Source of the DNA: Opisthorchis felineus
Lineage: Eukaryota; Platyhelminthes; Trematoda; Opisthorchiida; Opisthorchiidae
Direction: 5' to 3'
DNA: 64,000 nt
Assembly (NCBI GenBank): GCA_004794785.1
Contig: SJOL01003093.1
Coordinates: 103,509 to 167,508 of the forward strand
In this document: one piece after another, positions 12,963 to 27,390 of the stretch
Position numbering within the stretch: position 1 is the first letter of the stretch
Layout of the letters: each line of letters starts with the position of its first letter
The notes under the pieces: model-generated
Told to the model about the DNA's origin: nothing
Seen by the model: the letters and a program-made list of their open reading frames with translations, nothing else
The model's database searches: none
Position numbers and translations under genes: made by a program

Positions 12963-15900
12963 GGCATTTTCTGTCCTACATAGCTCTCTTAAAAGGCCAA
13001 TGTTGTGAGTGTGCGATATGGCACCCAACTTCAGAAAACAAAGTGGACATCTTTGTGTGAACACTTTAGGGAAAAAGGAGTACCCGGATACGAAGAAATG
13101 GAAAGGTGAAGTCAAGTATTTTGGATAGCAGACGAGCAGTGTCGTGGGCCGAATTCAATGTTTCGCATCAAATTGCAGTGGGGGGAAACGGTGTTTGCTC
13201 CAAAAAATATACCTTTAATTCATGGGTACCAAGATACCGTTACAAGTCAGCGGGAACACGTCCGGCTTAAATCCGCACAGTTTTATAGTAATAAAGCTAG
13301 AGGGGGAGTTTGTAATCCATCATGCCGACCCGGCAACCATACACCCCAAAAGGGCCACAGAGCTGAACACGTTGGTTTGATGTTCGAGAGCTATATGGCG
13401 TCTTTTTAGACCCTCAGAAACGCATTAGGTAGATAAAAAACTATTGAAGTATGACGTCGTGAGCCTAAATAACGTGTGGAATCAAGTGAGATCGAAAGGA
13501 AGTAAACAACATATTGCTGTTAAAATAGAAATCATAGGTATCGATCACTGTGCTGAGGTTTTAACACGAAGTAACCTACGTGCCCGATGAACAGTGAAGT
13601 TAAAAGGTGGCCCACAAAACAACTATGCGACGAAGCGCAAAGTTTGACCTTGTCACTTATATGAGTCCGCAGGATAACAACGCCCCAGCGTAAACACTTT
13701 CTAACGAATCATCTGATCACCAAACGACAAATTTGCGTACAGCACAGTACAGAAAATTCCAGACCCGCGAACTGTGTACTGGGGCACATTATAACAACTG
13801 GACATCATTGTATCAGCAAACAATGAACTTTCGTTTTAGTGTGCGCCACTAGAACCGGGTGTTTCGTTTTCTCCACTTAAGCCACTGTCCCTTGTCCGGA
13901 TCTCTGATTCCTGTGCTAACTTAACCGAAAGCTCCTAAAAATACAAACTATCGCTTGTTTAATTCCCAACAGAATTAGAAACAACTGATTTATAACAATC
14001 CGCAAGCCATAACTGCTTGTCTGCTGAGTTTTGGAACCTCTTGTGAAACGGAAACGAAAAAAAAACATTCCGAAGGCCATTTCTGATTGTGTACGCCCAA
14101 GCAGACTGATAAACTTAGACAGAGTGAACACGACTTAGCAGAGCAAACGAACCAGTCTGTCTCTAGTTTGCCGGCAAATCATAGGGGCAACACAGGTTTT
14201 TCTAAGGATCTAAACAGAGGGTTGGATCGGCGAAAGATTTCGTCCGGATTGTATAACCTTCTGGATTGAAGGTCATAGTACTTCACACAGAGTATGCTTG
14301 CCCGAGGCCATTTTGACGTATTTCAAAGGCCTCCAGAACAAGACCTGGTCGAAGCTCTTGATTCCCATGGCTATTTATGGCACTTGCATGGCGTAGTTTG
14401 ATGTGATGAGCGTACTCCTGTAGTAAGCATCATACGCAGCGAATTCCAGCTCATGATATCTAGTATCGTTTGAAACACTTGAACATGAAAACCGGATTCC
14501 TCGAAGGAAATTCTCCTTCTGGCGATTCGTTACTCAAACTGCAATGCTTATCCGGCTGCTATTTTGTTACCTCATATAGGGGCTAAGGCACGTAGCGCCC
14601 AGTAGTGTAGTGACGATCGAGGAACACATATGTCGGTAGATAGTGGCTCGGTACCGATGCATTGGGCGATAAAAAATATATCCAGAGTCTCATCATTCGT
14701 ACCCCCCTACTTAGGCTTATGATGAGCTTACTTAAAAATAGCCGAAAAGCGCTCCGCTTGTGCACTCGATTGCAGATGGTAAGGAGGACTAGAACTAAGG
14801 ATGGTAGACAGACAAGGAGTGAGGAAACTAGACAAGTTGGACGGAGCTGAACTGAGGGCATTGTTCTCAAGAATTAACCCTGAATAAACCCCTGTATGCC
14901 GTGTTGGGCGAATAAGTGGGCCTGAAAATAGTCGTTGGGGTTGAGATTGTACACGGTGGACACACGGCAGGTCACCCAGAACAGGTGCATGCAAGATGGT
15001 GCCTGCTGTCAAGAGGACACAGACCAACCCTCCTCCAAGTACCGCAGGGTGAATGTAACGCTGGATATTTCACAGTCTGTTCCGACGGGTAGTTGGCCCA
15101 CAGCTCCGGGTTTCGGAGTTGGTAACAAAGGCAGACAAGAAAAATCTTGCGTTCCCGCGGGGCCGATCTGAATTCAAACGTGACAGTGCACCCGCGCTCG
15201 AAACAGGATATTTTTTAATACCATTTCGAAATCATACGCCAGTATAAATATAGCCCGCCTCTGAAAGCGATTGTCAGTGCGATCAGTGCAATGCATCAAG
15301 TGGAATTCTTCGAGGGCAAACACAATAGTAACCCCCCCTTCTCAAATTGACTGTAATTCTTTTCAGCCGCATTCAAAACGTGTGCGTGTTGACGCCTGTT
15401 GATTCTCAGCTGAAAGGTGGCAGAGCTGGAGCGCCCCAAATCCACTTTACCATGCATCCGCCGCAAAACTTCATGGGCAGTATAGTGTCGTAATGGGTGA
15501 AGAATAAGTCTGAGGATAGAAGTCTATTGATTTCCTTGATATTTTGTTGACCAAAGCTAATTTGATTATTTTGATAGAATTAAATTAACTGGAAGCTAAA
15601 AAAACATAACATCCATTGCAACAAAACTATGCTGGTGATCAACCAGGCCTAAGAATGACTGTAGCAATTTGTTCACGTGGTCGTGGTGGTGTTTGATGCA
15701 TGATGTATTGTACGTATCATGATGTCGTTCGTTGTTATTCACAACATAGCCCAGGTAGGTGACGCTGGACATCATGAATGCGCATTTCTAAGGTCGAACA
15801 CGGAGATATCTTGATACCTAAACTCGTTGTACAGTGTTCGTATGGGGTTAGACCAATTTCACATAATTCATCTAGTTGGGCCAAGGCAAACGACAGGGTC

Positions 15901-18900
15901 CTATTAACATTGAATCAACGATGTGCTGAACTATTACTGGGGCGCACTTCACAGCAAACGACAATCAATGGGTGTTCTTGTGAGAAAGTCTTCAGAATTT
16001 CCCACAGTTATTTGTGTTCTATAAGCTGGACGTGCGGGTTTGACCCTTTGTGGAACCTACCCCTGACTTGGGTGATTTAACGGGTGGGGATTGTCTGGGG
16101 CGGGGGGTGACAACGATTAACTTGTAAAATTTAGCTGACGATAACGTTCGTTGGAAAGCCGAAAGAGGTACTGTTAAGAAAAGTTTGTGATCCCTAGGCA
16201 CTTATTCCTCAAACGAGAAAACGTTTGTTTAGAGGTTGAATGCGGTCGAATGTGGTTGAGAAACTTCAGCAGCCTAACAGAAAGTGCAACCTATCTGAGT
16301 TCCGATGAGTGGACACCCTTGACTATGCAGGCTTGGAACTATATTCAGCTAGCAACCCAACAGTGCAATGAGTGCTCGCCTAACTAGGGAACTAAGCACA
16401 GGATAAATTTAACAAATACCACATTAACCGGGTGCGTCCAACCAAACTAAAGCTACGTCGACCAGCTACCACACAGTTTATCGGAATGCCCCTTCCGAAG
16501 GAGTCCCAAACACAGAGAAGGGCACGATGAACCGTCAAGTGGTGAGAGGCATGACTATTCGACATTACCGTCCGACGTAAACAGAAACAAAGGGCGTCCC
16601 CAAGTCTTCCCAGTAAAAGGAAGAAGGGAGATAATCCATTCCTAACCTGTTTTCACTGCCAGGTCTACAATTTTCGCACACGTATAGCATCTGCAATCAA
16701 GCTATTACAGTAGGTTGGAATAGCAATAGGGCAGCAACACACTGACAACAATTTTCGTTAGCGTTTAGTCGCACTCGAATCGCATAGCGGGCAGATAATG
16801 TTTAAACCCCCGAATGATTTTGGTCTCTGTTGAAACTACCGATTCAGAACTCAATACATTTGTCATAGAATCTGGGACACAACAGAACGATTGCAAGTGA
16901 TGACTTGATGGCAGACTCGAACAAATAAATGAGACGCGAAAAAATGGGACGGAGAATTGGAAACAGGTTTGTCTACCGCCGGGTTTTGCACATTTCACAC
17001 GTGAAAACAAGTCGCTTGAAAATTTCGAAATGAAGGAAAAACTCGCGTCGTTCAAGGTATGTCGTTACTTTATCGAATCATGGGATCTAAGTCTCTCTAA
17101 CACAGAAGAACCGTTAGATAAATACATGACTCGAAAACGATTGTCAGACGCGTCATGTGATCCGCATGATGTACTGCATTGCTAAATCCTTACTACTCGT
17201 TTCTCTGCTGATGTGCACGTCACGTAGCCGCGGGGGAGGCTTTCGTGTCACATGAGTGAACAGAGACAGGAATTGTGGATATATGTGGAAGAAGTTTGTA
17301 GCGACCTATTCCTGTCAGCAAACTGTCTCAAAAGATTTCCGGACCTAAAGTAGCTGTTAGTGAAACCTAGTGTTCTAAGGGGACGCAACGGATGCAAAGT
17401 TGGTACAGATCAGATATATCCTAATGCCCTTAGGTGGGTTCCCTCGGACTGGGCTCACTAACGCTGGCAGAGGACAAACAGCTGTGTGAAACCGAGGAAG
17501 GCGAAGCCTGAAGAGTCCACGGTAGCGTTCTCCGTCAGCCATGGATTGGATGGAGGTCCAAACGAAGAAGAGGCCATCCCTTGAACAGACGCCAAAACCC
17601 GTCTTCCGCGGAGGTTTCCTGGACAGATTACTGTAAGGCGATTCCTGGAACACTCGCATAAAGGAGTGAAACAGCTCGTGCCAGACAATATTCAGCTTGG
17701 TCTGTACAGAAGTGGTCACACGGAGCACCTCTAACACCGTTGTAGGCCTAACATTTCCGAAGGTCCGGATTGTTGACAGACATTGGTATACGTATAGGAT
17801 ATAAAGATACAAAAGTAAATTCGATCAAATAGAACACGATAAGACAGGATACAAGACAATACAGCAGTGTATCACAATGTGTAGGATAGGAGAAATGGAA
17901 GCAAACGAACAGCCTTGCAACCCGAACCACAGACACTTATTGGCGAATCACATCACACCCCCATATGCTTCAGAGGTGGTATAAAGCCGGACGACAGGAC
18001 TATCTGAAACCCACAGGTGCCTCGTACTACGATGCGAATAGGACTGGTAACTGTCGTGGACAAATCAAATGGAGTATGACTCACCTGGAAATGTGTGTTG
18101 ACGGACAAGTAACCATAGGCAGGAAAGTAAGACCAGTAGCTGAAATGAAGGATGCGTGTCATGGATATACAGGAGTCGTTTTTACGGAAGAATGTGATGA
18201 CTTTAAGATAGTTAAATACAAAAAAACAGGCTACAGTAAGGTCCACCTGCTTTAAAAGGGAAAATCGCCGTAGGAACACAACTGGGGACACACACCTAAT
18301 GAGACAGGATAGCTAGGCGATAACTGGCAGGTAAAGGCATTTGCCTCGAGGTTCAAAATTAAAATATCCAAACTCAGATTGGATACGAAGATTTTTACAA
18401 CCAAGGAGCGTACCCGTGATTGCTTTATCACGATTATAATGGATTAACTAACCAGAACAGTTGTGTCAAGTCAAATCGTCCATCTGTAGCACCCTTTCGG
18501 TCCACAGTTGCCAAGCGATCTATTGGACGCTGCCAGTGTACAATCGGGAATCCAAGGGTCGACTGAAGCCATGGATCTCTCGGTTAGTGTCTAGAGCCAT
18601 GCACTGTCTCGAGACCGCGTCAGGGTAAAAAGACCGTTCCAAAAAAGAGATACGTAAACCAAACCGTTTTATAATTAAGACAGAGAAAAATGAAGGACTA
18701 GACATCGAAATATTTCTACGGAGGGACGTTTACGTCATGAATCGTGCTACTAATATGCGTAAGTGAGGCGTGAAAGTCCCGATTTGAATGAGAGAGAAAC
18801 AAAGACCAAAGTTAACCCTCATAGCGATAGAGATAGGGCTATATTTGTGCCGGTGTACGGGACTACTCGTAGAAAGTACAGAGTCTAAAAAATCTACTAA

Positions 18901-20343
18901 CTGATCCCATCATCGGAATATGCAGTGACCAGAATTTGCTATTCTATGAACAAACCAACAAAGCTTCAGAAATCTCGCCGGAAAACTATTTCATTGGGAC
19001 CGAATTCACACAAACGGCATGCAATTTACAGTAAAGTAACAAATAGTACTACCCCACCCAGACTATTGACTTCTCACAGGATGTAATAGGCCGGCAGCCT
19101 ATCACGTAATTGGGGTTTTTGAATAACAATCACCATGACATGGAGATATGAGAAGAGCACCAGTTGCGGTCAAATTATATACGGTGGCTCCAGTCAGAGG
19201 GGAGGTGAAAAAAACCCAAATAGCTCTCTGGTGGGAGGATTTCCGTTCAAAAAGACTCGAACTTGCGTATCAAGGGCGATTTTAAAACGCGTTTTTGCAA
19301 CCAACGTTCGTTTAGAAATGTGCTCACAATTTTTTACTCTTACCTTACCAACTCTGTCTGAGTTACCTGGAAATCTGGTCTCGATCACCGAGAGGAATGG
19401 AATGCGCATATTTACGTGCATCGAATGGCTACCAGTGTTCCTGTAAAGTCGTAGTTCTGACTGGATACACTTGATGGAAGCAACTTCGGGTAAGTGGTTG
19501 CTTTATTCAGACCAACTACTGTCGATCACAAGTTTAATAGAATAATAATAACAATTACAAGATTGGCAACAAGAATCTAAATAACGGAAAAGTGGTAGCA
19601 TCTTTAGTCAGAGAAGGCACGCCCCTAAATGGTATGGTATTCTATGGTCCCTTGCTAATATTGCGCATTGCATATTTGCATTAAACAACCAGATTAGGAT
19701 CATAGAAGCTCACAAAGGGGCTTTTTGATAATCTACCCATAAGTAGCTGAATGGTGTTCAGTATCGGCTACTCTACTGATATGGGACTAGAGGCGGTTTC
19801 ACAGATAGGGTGGGTGAACAGAACTCATTAAAAAGACGGAACCGGTGTTCATTCGAAACGACATAGATGTCAGCCATTTTTACTGAGTTCTGAGTGCGGT
19901 TCACTAAATATCGAGACGAGCATGGTGGGGCCAGTTAGAACCACGCTATCCAGTGATGCCCTCCGTACCGCTGCCACTGTTGTACAGTGAAATCCATTCC
20001 GGTATAAAATTGTCGCGGTGCCTATTAAGTTAACAAGTTCTCTCTCTGACGCTTATATAAACAGATCATTGCGGCTATATTACGGTTTGCGTGAACTGAG
20101 TCATTTCTCTCAGCGTAATGATGACGCTCCGCTAAAAAAGACTACCGTATGTATGACCAAAAGCCTTCACTAATTTGTTTCGCAATTGGAATAAGTGGTT
20201 CCCCCGAATAGTTGGGAACTGAATAACAGGCGTGGAGAAAAATATCGCTCACAATCACAAACTACTTATTTTTTCATCATAAAAAAACGGACACAATTAA
20301 TTTGTGTGGTTTCTTAAATTAATGTGACTGTTGAAGGGTAAGG
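12963..20343. other. Unassigned DNA
   Basis: About 7.4 kb with no gene I can name. The longest open frame is 145 codons on the minus strand at 17375-17812. It lies in a locally more GC-rich patch but has no recognised domain and no supporting splice or promoter signals. Confidence 0.4.
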
Positions 20344-21560
20344 GTATCACCACCATCATTATCAGCTGTAAGAACCGCGTACTTGTCGTACAGTGGTTGT
20401 AGCCACCACAGTTTCGTTCACAGATGATTTGGATAGGTAGCTGCGCACTGGAGGCGGGAGCTGATAAATTGGTGCATAAATCAGGCACTGTCAGCGGGGG
20501 GATTGGGAAGGGAGCTATGCATTGAAGGCAATAGCTTGGATGCACGGGCGCCATTGAGGGCGCGACTGGGCCACGTCTGATAGTGTCTCTAACCATTGAT
20601 GTGGCCCGTCTCGGGGTCCCCATCCAGGATGACGGCAATGACCAGCGCAGCTGAGTTTGCTGGTAATGGCTTTCACACTTCGCTGCCAAGTCATCGTTTG
20701 ACCTCCCCTGGCTCGTTTCCACACTTCGCGTGGTTCTGTGAAAAGAACCCTTCGAGGAAGTCGGTCGACTGGCGTACGGAGCACGTGGCCAAGCCAGCTC
20801 AACCTATGTAGTGTGATCAGTTCATCTATCGTGAGTGCGTTATTTCTTCCGAATACCAGCACTACTGATCCAGTGTTCCCACCAGACTCGGGCAAGGCTC
20901 CGAAGACATCGATGGTCAAACACTGAAAGTCTTTTGACGTCCTCGGCACGCAGCGGCCCGGTTTCCGATCCGTACAGTAATATGGAGCGCACCGCAGCAT
21001 TGTAAACTCGACCCTTGACGGTTAAGCTGATGTCACGCCTACGGCACAAGTGACGCAGGTTCATAAAAGCTGCTCTGGCCTTCCCAATCCGGATGGAAAT
21101 ACCATCATTCGCGAGACCATCGGGACTGATAAAGCTGCCAAGGTAGACAAACTTGTCCACTACCTCAATCGGCTCATCCGAAAGCATGAGGTTAGGTTCC
21201 GAGCCCACCCAGTAGCACTTTACAGTTTGCATGCCAAACGGTGATGCGGAATTATTTAGATTATTTAATATTGTTTGCATTACCACGGGGTCAGATCCAA
21301 GAAGAGCTATGTCGTCTGCGTACTCGATATCTGTGAGCGGACGCCCCGGGAGCACTTCGACCCCACAGGCATTAGAGGCTGATAGAGTCTTCCATGATCG
21401 TAACAATGACGAAGTTGAAGAGAAAAAAATGAAACAGGACAGCCCTGTCTGACATCACTTGATGTGGTGAACTCAGAAGAGAGCTTCCAGTAGATCTTCA
21501 CACAGCCGCGGGAGTTGGCGTACAGCGCATTAAGGAGGGTCAAGAAGTTATGGGTGACAC
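20344..21560 (-). mobile_element. RTE-like non-LTR retrotransposon remnant with catalytic YADD box
   Basis: Read on the minus strand, three overlapping frames give the C-terminal half of one reverse transcriptase. From 21543 comes LLNALYANSRG, then a motif B-type box VRQGCP. A frameshift lies near 21400-21430. The 21406-20840 frame then gives the catalytic box YADDIALL, LLYGSETG and FDHRCLR. A second frameshift lies near 20845, and the 21000-20515 frame gives LSWLGHVLRTP and RARGGQTMTW. The 3' end is a tail rich in tga/tgg repeats at 20344-20362. The element is 5'-truncated before the N-terminal RT motifs and has no endonuclease. Same family type as the copies at 1.1 and 40 kb, but clearly diverged from them. 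Not functional. Confidence 0.85.
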
Positions 21561-22091
21561 CTTTGCTCTAATCTTGTTAGAAAATTTTTGTTGTACTAAA
21601 TGTTTCGTGCAGGCACGGAGTGACTGTATAGTTTCAATTGAAAAACGAACTCACCATAATTAGTCCGACATTTATCAACCAGATGCAAACGAGTGGCTGA
21701 AAAAGACCACCGGATTCCATCGCAACAGGAGCCGACCAGCAAATCGGACCAGGAGTGCGGACCGGGGAGTGTGAAACATAGGTTTCCTTCATGCGTTCCC
21801 GCATTTGGACCCGGCGAGCGTGCTCTTGATAATGTTTCTGAACATTTTGCAAGCGAGCTTCTTGTGGGTTTAATAGAACTAGACGAGTGTGCATGCGCCA
21901 CAATCGTACTGGTGAGGCGAGAAAATCATAAAGCCCGGAAAGAAATCCAGGGCCGGAAGCCATATGAACAGTGGAGCTGGAAGGTGAGTAAAAAGGGAGA
22001 GGATGTCATCGCTACCTTGGAGGGGGCAGCGTACGTGGGACAAAGGACACGGTAAACGGGTCCGACAGTTGTAGCGGTCAAATTTTGAATA

Positions 22092-22262
22092 CCGTTGAGT
22101 TATAGCACCCTTTCGGTGCCTAACTATCACGCTACCCGAAGTAAATAAGAGGACCAAGATACTGCCAGCTTGCCGAACCCCATACACGAGTAGTCAAGTT
22201 GGGTTTGAAACACGGATCTTCCAGTCAGTAAGTTCGCGTCTCAACCACTGAGCTATTTGAAC
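22092..22262 (-). mobile_element. tRNA-derived SINE, diverged minus-strand copy
   Basis: The reverse complement begins with a tRNA-like head containing a degraded B box (GGTTTGAAACACGG on the plus strand side) and ends with the family 3' signature gcaccctttcggtgcc (plus-strand reading) near 22106. Divergence from the 36.4 kb copy is high, and no target-site duplication is visible. Confidence 0.7.
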
Positions 22263-25200
22263 GAAAATCGGGGATAATCGAAGTCGTAATCGGACTAAGT
22301 AATTTACAGATAAGCTGCTTAGTACCCGGACAGCTAGATTACGCTTTCAGGTTAATGCGGAATCGGGAAAGATGTGTGAAGATAACAGGCTTTTTTAGCA
22401 CCGTAAAATTTTATAATTTATGCAAAGATTCAGCGCCATCAAGTAGGTATGCAACAACAGACAATACCGAGTTTATCCGGACTGCACAGGTGATTTTTGG
22501 TGTACATTGAAGACCAATGTGAGGGTTGATTTTTGGGAGTCTTAACCGGGACCTTCGGCCGGAGTGCCCCTAAGATCCGATTCCTCACCCTTACATCCTG
22601 TGGGCCACATAAAGCTTTTATTACTTGCTTTCCTATGAAGTTGAATGAGGAAGGTAAAAAGAAAACCATTGACGTACAGAATGAAACATCCATTCTCAGC
22701 CCATGACATTCAGATCGTTCAGATAACAATCGATGACTGGAATAATTCGAGCATCACGGAAGCGCTGCATATGGTTGTAATAATGAGTACCCCTCCACAA
22801 GCAAGTAGCTGATAATTAAAATGTAATCCGTCCCCAGTGTCGCGAGCGATTCGTCCTTATTGATGCTAATCAGGGAGAATTAAGTGAACCGATCACGTGA
22901 CCCTTTGGCCATGGATCGCCTGAGGATGAAGTTCAACTCTACTGCTTGCTTACTTACGCACTTGTTCTCTTCTGCGGAGACCACATGAAAGGATACCTTA
23001 ACGGAAATACAGTAAACCTGTGCATAGCTTTCAACAAGTGATTCCAGGCATAAGATTCACGTGGAAAATGAAGAGATAGCTCGCGGTAGGACACTCATGA
23101 CAGCATACGCTCCCTGTTTCCCACCCTAGTCTTATAATTCCATCCCACCTACAGTGAGACGGCTCCATTCAATCATTGGGAAAGATGAACTGAATCTCTA
23201 TAAGTTGTTTGTCAGAGGACCGAACTCAAAGAAAAAATAAAATATTCAGTCGGAAGGAACTAGAGACACCAACTATGTAGAGGAAGATAGTTGCCAATGG
23301 CAACTGGGGCATCCAAAACTCACTTAAGTTGGTAACGTGTAGCAAGCTTGAACAAAAAAGTTAACCATACATAGAATTTAGCAATAGTGATTACCTGGAC
23401 TGACGCACAGATTACCTATATCTGCATTTTCACTCACTAGGGCAGACCACCGTGCAAAAATACGGAGAACATCTGGGCAACAAAAGCAAGGGAAGGCATG
23501 TATTTCCTCGACTCGAACACAGTATGTTGCACAATGTCTCTTACAAGCACTCTACTGCCCGTGACAACTGCTATCCAAGATATTTCAAATGGTGCATTGT
23601 CTGACTGCGGTCATATACGAGTGACTATTCCAACGAGTGACACAAACTCTCTTCAGTTAAAAAAAAAGCTAAATAAAAGTCCGACCCGTTGAAAAATACC
23701 GTCCATTTGCAACGTTTAAAGGAATAATATGATTGCATGCAGGACACACCAGAAAAATTCCATGATAAGGAAACTGCAGCATAATCTGCTGGAGCCGATC
23801 TGCACCAAAAGTTGGCAGCGTCAACGTGGAGGAACAAGCAGGCCAGTGCTACAAACTTTTACCCATTAAGCCCTCATTCATACAATGCTTAAAGACCTCT
23901 AAAGAGTCAGAATTTGGGTTTGTGAACACAACAACCCTGCAGAAACCTGTGCTGACGAAACAGGGTATGATAGAGAGTGTGCGGAACAGCTGAAAATTCC
24001 GTCGGGCATGTATCACGTGAGAACACCGGGGCGAATGACCGTGGGAACTATTAGGCTTGGTTCATTTCAGGTGAGCGGAAAAAATCGAACAGTGCACTCA
24101 GATGGCCACATCAAAGAATGGGAACAGTTCAGTCTAGGTAAGTCGATGCCGGTACTCACCGCTTTTCGAATCGGTGGAATGCGTTGGCTGGTATTTTTTG
24201 TGTTAGACAAAAATAATGATAACTCAGGCGGCATAATCGCGTGCCTTCAGCGGCACGTGCCACGTCTGTCCAGCGCTCTTCTATTGAAGTTAAAAAATGA
24301 GCTGTGTGTTTGCGCCGCATGACCTCAACAGGGCCGCTGGCGTGATAGACTAGAAAAGCGAGCTGCAAAGTAATTTTACCGCTCGTTACGATCTAAACAT
24401 GGGATGCATATATTACCGATTCAAAAGGAGGGTTACGAGCTGATGCAAGCTTAAAATCTGATTCTTTCTGTCAAAAAACTCAGGCTCCGACTAAGTCACA
24501 TCATGTAAGAATCACCAATATTCTACGAACGATTCCTGACCTATCGTATTTACCCATATTTCGATTTTCAGCCACTGATTGCTTTTTCGGTCTGCACGAA
24601 GCAAGCAAGGACAAGCGAACAAATGCATAAAGAATATTTTAAAAACGGGAAGGCACAAGATGTTTTTTAAAGAGCTATGTTCGAAATCATAGGCATAAAG
24701 AATATCTTATTATTAAGGTTCGCCGAAACACCGACGTGTCTCTCAGATTCGATCTCCCAGGGACGTGGGACTCATGGTGACGTCCGCCGAGGACAGTTTT
24801 GTTGTCATATATAGCATAGCTGGTCTGATTCCACGGAAACGGAAGAAAATAAGGTCTCATTATGCAAGTACATCAAAGGTCCGGTTGTGTATTGGTTATG
24901 GGAAGGATACGTATGTTCAGAATGGAGGGAAGGTAAATAACTGCAACCGATGTTATAGGTTACAAGCCTGGGGCGAACGTCACACTATTCGACAACCTAA
25001 CAGAAAAAACTGTCTATGTTAAGAGTTATCAGCGCTACAGATAGATTATTGTGGACAAGATGCAGTGCACGACAAAGTGCAGACGGATTTTCCTACTAAT
25101 TACCAAAGGTGCACTATCACGTTACACACAGTTGTTTGAATTTTAAGAATCCACCGCGCATCATCTGAATAGATGACCAGCTATTTCTGTCACACCTGTT

Positions 25201-27295
25201 TCGTCGTGATAGCCGGTGTGGAACCAGCTACCGACTGTCGCGTATAAGCAGTTGTCACTTGTGAAATCTGCGGAGGTGAGAAGTAAGACGGAAGCATACC
25301 CATATTAGTGGACGTACCATGGATATCGTCCCATAGAATGATCGGACCATGGGACGTCCAAATTAAAGAACTTTGTGTAATCCTCGGGCTGTAGTCATCA
25401 TTAGAAAAAAGTTCCATCCATATCCAAGCGAGTTCAGTGGCCAATAACAAAAGGATTCGCAATTCTGCATTGTCAAGTCTCACCTTATTATGATGATTGC
25501 CAAAATAACGGAACCGAACATAAATGTACCAGCAACCCATCACCTAATAAAATGGAGGATCCGTAATCTCCGCAGAAATCCAGTGAACTTAGTAAGCCAT
25601 TTTGGTTGGGAAACAGCAGTTCGAAAGAGACGGCTCAATTATATGAGCGGACGGAGAGCCCAAACAACGGATGTGAGACCTCTAAAGGAGGTTCGGATCA
25701 CGAGTGCAAAGTAGGGATCGTGTGGTAACGGCCTCAGTGAATACCATGGCAAACATGAGCTACTTATTTTTTATTTAGTAACATGGTATCCATGCGAGTT
25801 ACTGAGCGCATGGAGCTACTGCCAGATGAAACTGCTGTCAAAGTAGAGGCGGTTCAGTTTTTTCATGAATCGTCCAGTTTGAGTAATCGACCCGTTGCGC
25901 TATAAAAACACGCTCACTGGTGTGCTAAGGCCGAACCACTGTCAATAATTCTGTCAACTCTGTTGTGCCTTGTGTGCTATTCTTCGATGACCAAGCAGAA
26001 ATGTCAACTCTGTTCTCTATTAACTGACGCGAGCGATTGGCCAGGGTCAAGCAACAACAGGTATAAACACAGCCGATTCGAATGATCAGTGAACAAAGAA
26101 AATAGGAACACCTGTGCCATAAAGGCTACTCAACGGTCTAGGCCAGCAAGGTCCAGTGTGAGGTAGACGAGGGCTGAGACATTACAACATCAGCAATTGA
26201 GTTAACCGCTCAATACCGGTCTCTGACAAATCGATTCTCATCATGATGTATCTCCTTAGGAAGTGCGTCAGAAATGTGGGGAACTAGAAGGGTCCAGATG
26301 GGTTTTTTCTGCAAAGAGGAATACCGTGACAAAACTATGTACCTTGAGGTATCTGCCATATATTGCACTTCATGGGCCAAACTAAAAGTGAGTTTTAAGG
26401 GTCTGCAACAATGGTTTGCATCCTTTCGGTACTGTTGTAAGTAGTATGGAGGCAACGAAAATTTCAGTGCAAAATATAATTAGGGAAACGGTCAAACACA
26501 CGGCTGGAATAGTTCAACTCAAGATGAAAGCCCCATGTTGTATTAGGGCAAGCATTTGTCGATCTGACATAGCCTTCAAAAATCAAGTGGCCCAGCTGAC
26601 GCATTCGACGGTCATCAGTGGTTAATAAACCTTAATCATAGAAAAACTGTATGAATTCTGCACATTTAGAACGAGGCTTCTGTAAAAAGGAACTGGCAAA
26701 ATAACCATTGGCTAGATAGGCAATGAGAGAGGATGAAGTACTTCATCTGACCTATCCGGGGTGGATAAAACAATGAGCCGAAGTTGCAGTCCAGGAAATC
26801 CGGTAATAAGTTACGTAGTGCCGGGAATGCCCCAGAAACAACATCGTAAAAGTGGGAGACAGAAGTGTTCACCCTTCCTTCAGTCCTTCATCCTAACATC
26901 TAAGGATGTCAGGGCATAGAAGCATGCGTTCGGCCATTAAACAAGTAGAGACACATAAACGAGAGATAAACGAAGAATACTTTGCGAAATGGTCCGTCAG
27001 TGTTACGTATTATATACATCTACACGAAATCACGCGACATCTACTGCTCATCAAATCTTGGACAGGATTTCACCTCTAACAATTTTGCTCGGACGAATTC
27101 GGTCAGTGTGCCGACCGCGGCTCTCTTACCCGTATCCCAACCACATCAGTACGGCCACGAGAGTAGTTCACATTTGCCAGGGCATGTGACGCGATTAGTT
27201 TACGGAATCTTCTACCTGTTTCTTCAGGCTAGTGACTCAGCAGTTCGTGTCGATCTTGTTTTTTAGCTACCAGCAACGATCCAATGATAACACAC
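22263..27295. other. Unassigned DNA
   Basis: No supportable gene. Two stretches look vaguely exon-like because an open frame ends at a good GT donor: minus strand 25196-25464 (donor after CAG) and plus strand up to 24137 (donor gtaagt). Frames of this size are expected by chance in 64 kb, so I do not call exons. Confidence 0.4.
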
Positions 27296-27390
27296 TAAAA
27301 CCTCATAAACGAGAGATTCAGCTGGGTTCCAGGTCAGTCTCCCGTCAAAACCAATGTGCAAATGAGTGTAGTTCGCTAACACTGAAGTGT
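27296..27390 (-). repeat. Hammerhead-repeat family fragment, copy E (no ribozyme core)
   Basis: Contains the family hairpin block (arms acgagaga and tctcccgt) and the following conserved block ending in gttcgctaac. The part that would hold the ribozyme is missing. Confidence 0.5.

Noticed and set aside
17375..17812. 145-codon open frame on the minus strand in a GC-richer patch
   Set aside because: No known motif and overlapping open frames on the same strand. Frames of this length are expected by chance in 64 kb.
18485..18545. Sequence gtagcaccctttcggt resembling the SINE 3' end
   Set aside because: Only about 15 bases match, and the following bases do not keep the SINE order.
21655..21908. 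Minus-strand segment bounded by CACCAG and ATG|GTGAGT with a hydrophobic end
   Set aside because: The splice-site match is suggestive, but there is no homologous family, no partner exon and no conservation evidence.
23905..24322. Plus-strand open frame of about 138 codons with a Cys-rich start and an internal gtaagt donor
   Set aside because: No recognisable domain and no good acceptor. Stop-free stretches of this length should occur several times by chance.
25196..25464. Minus-strand exon-like segment with donor CAG|GTGTGA
   Set aside because: The acceptor is weak and the reading is unidentified; not distinguishable from chance.
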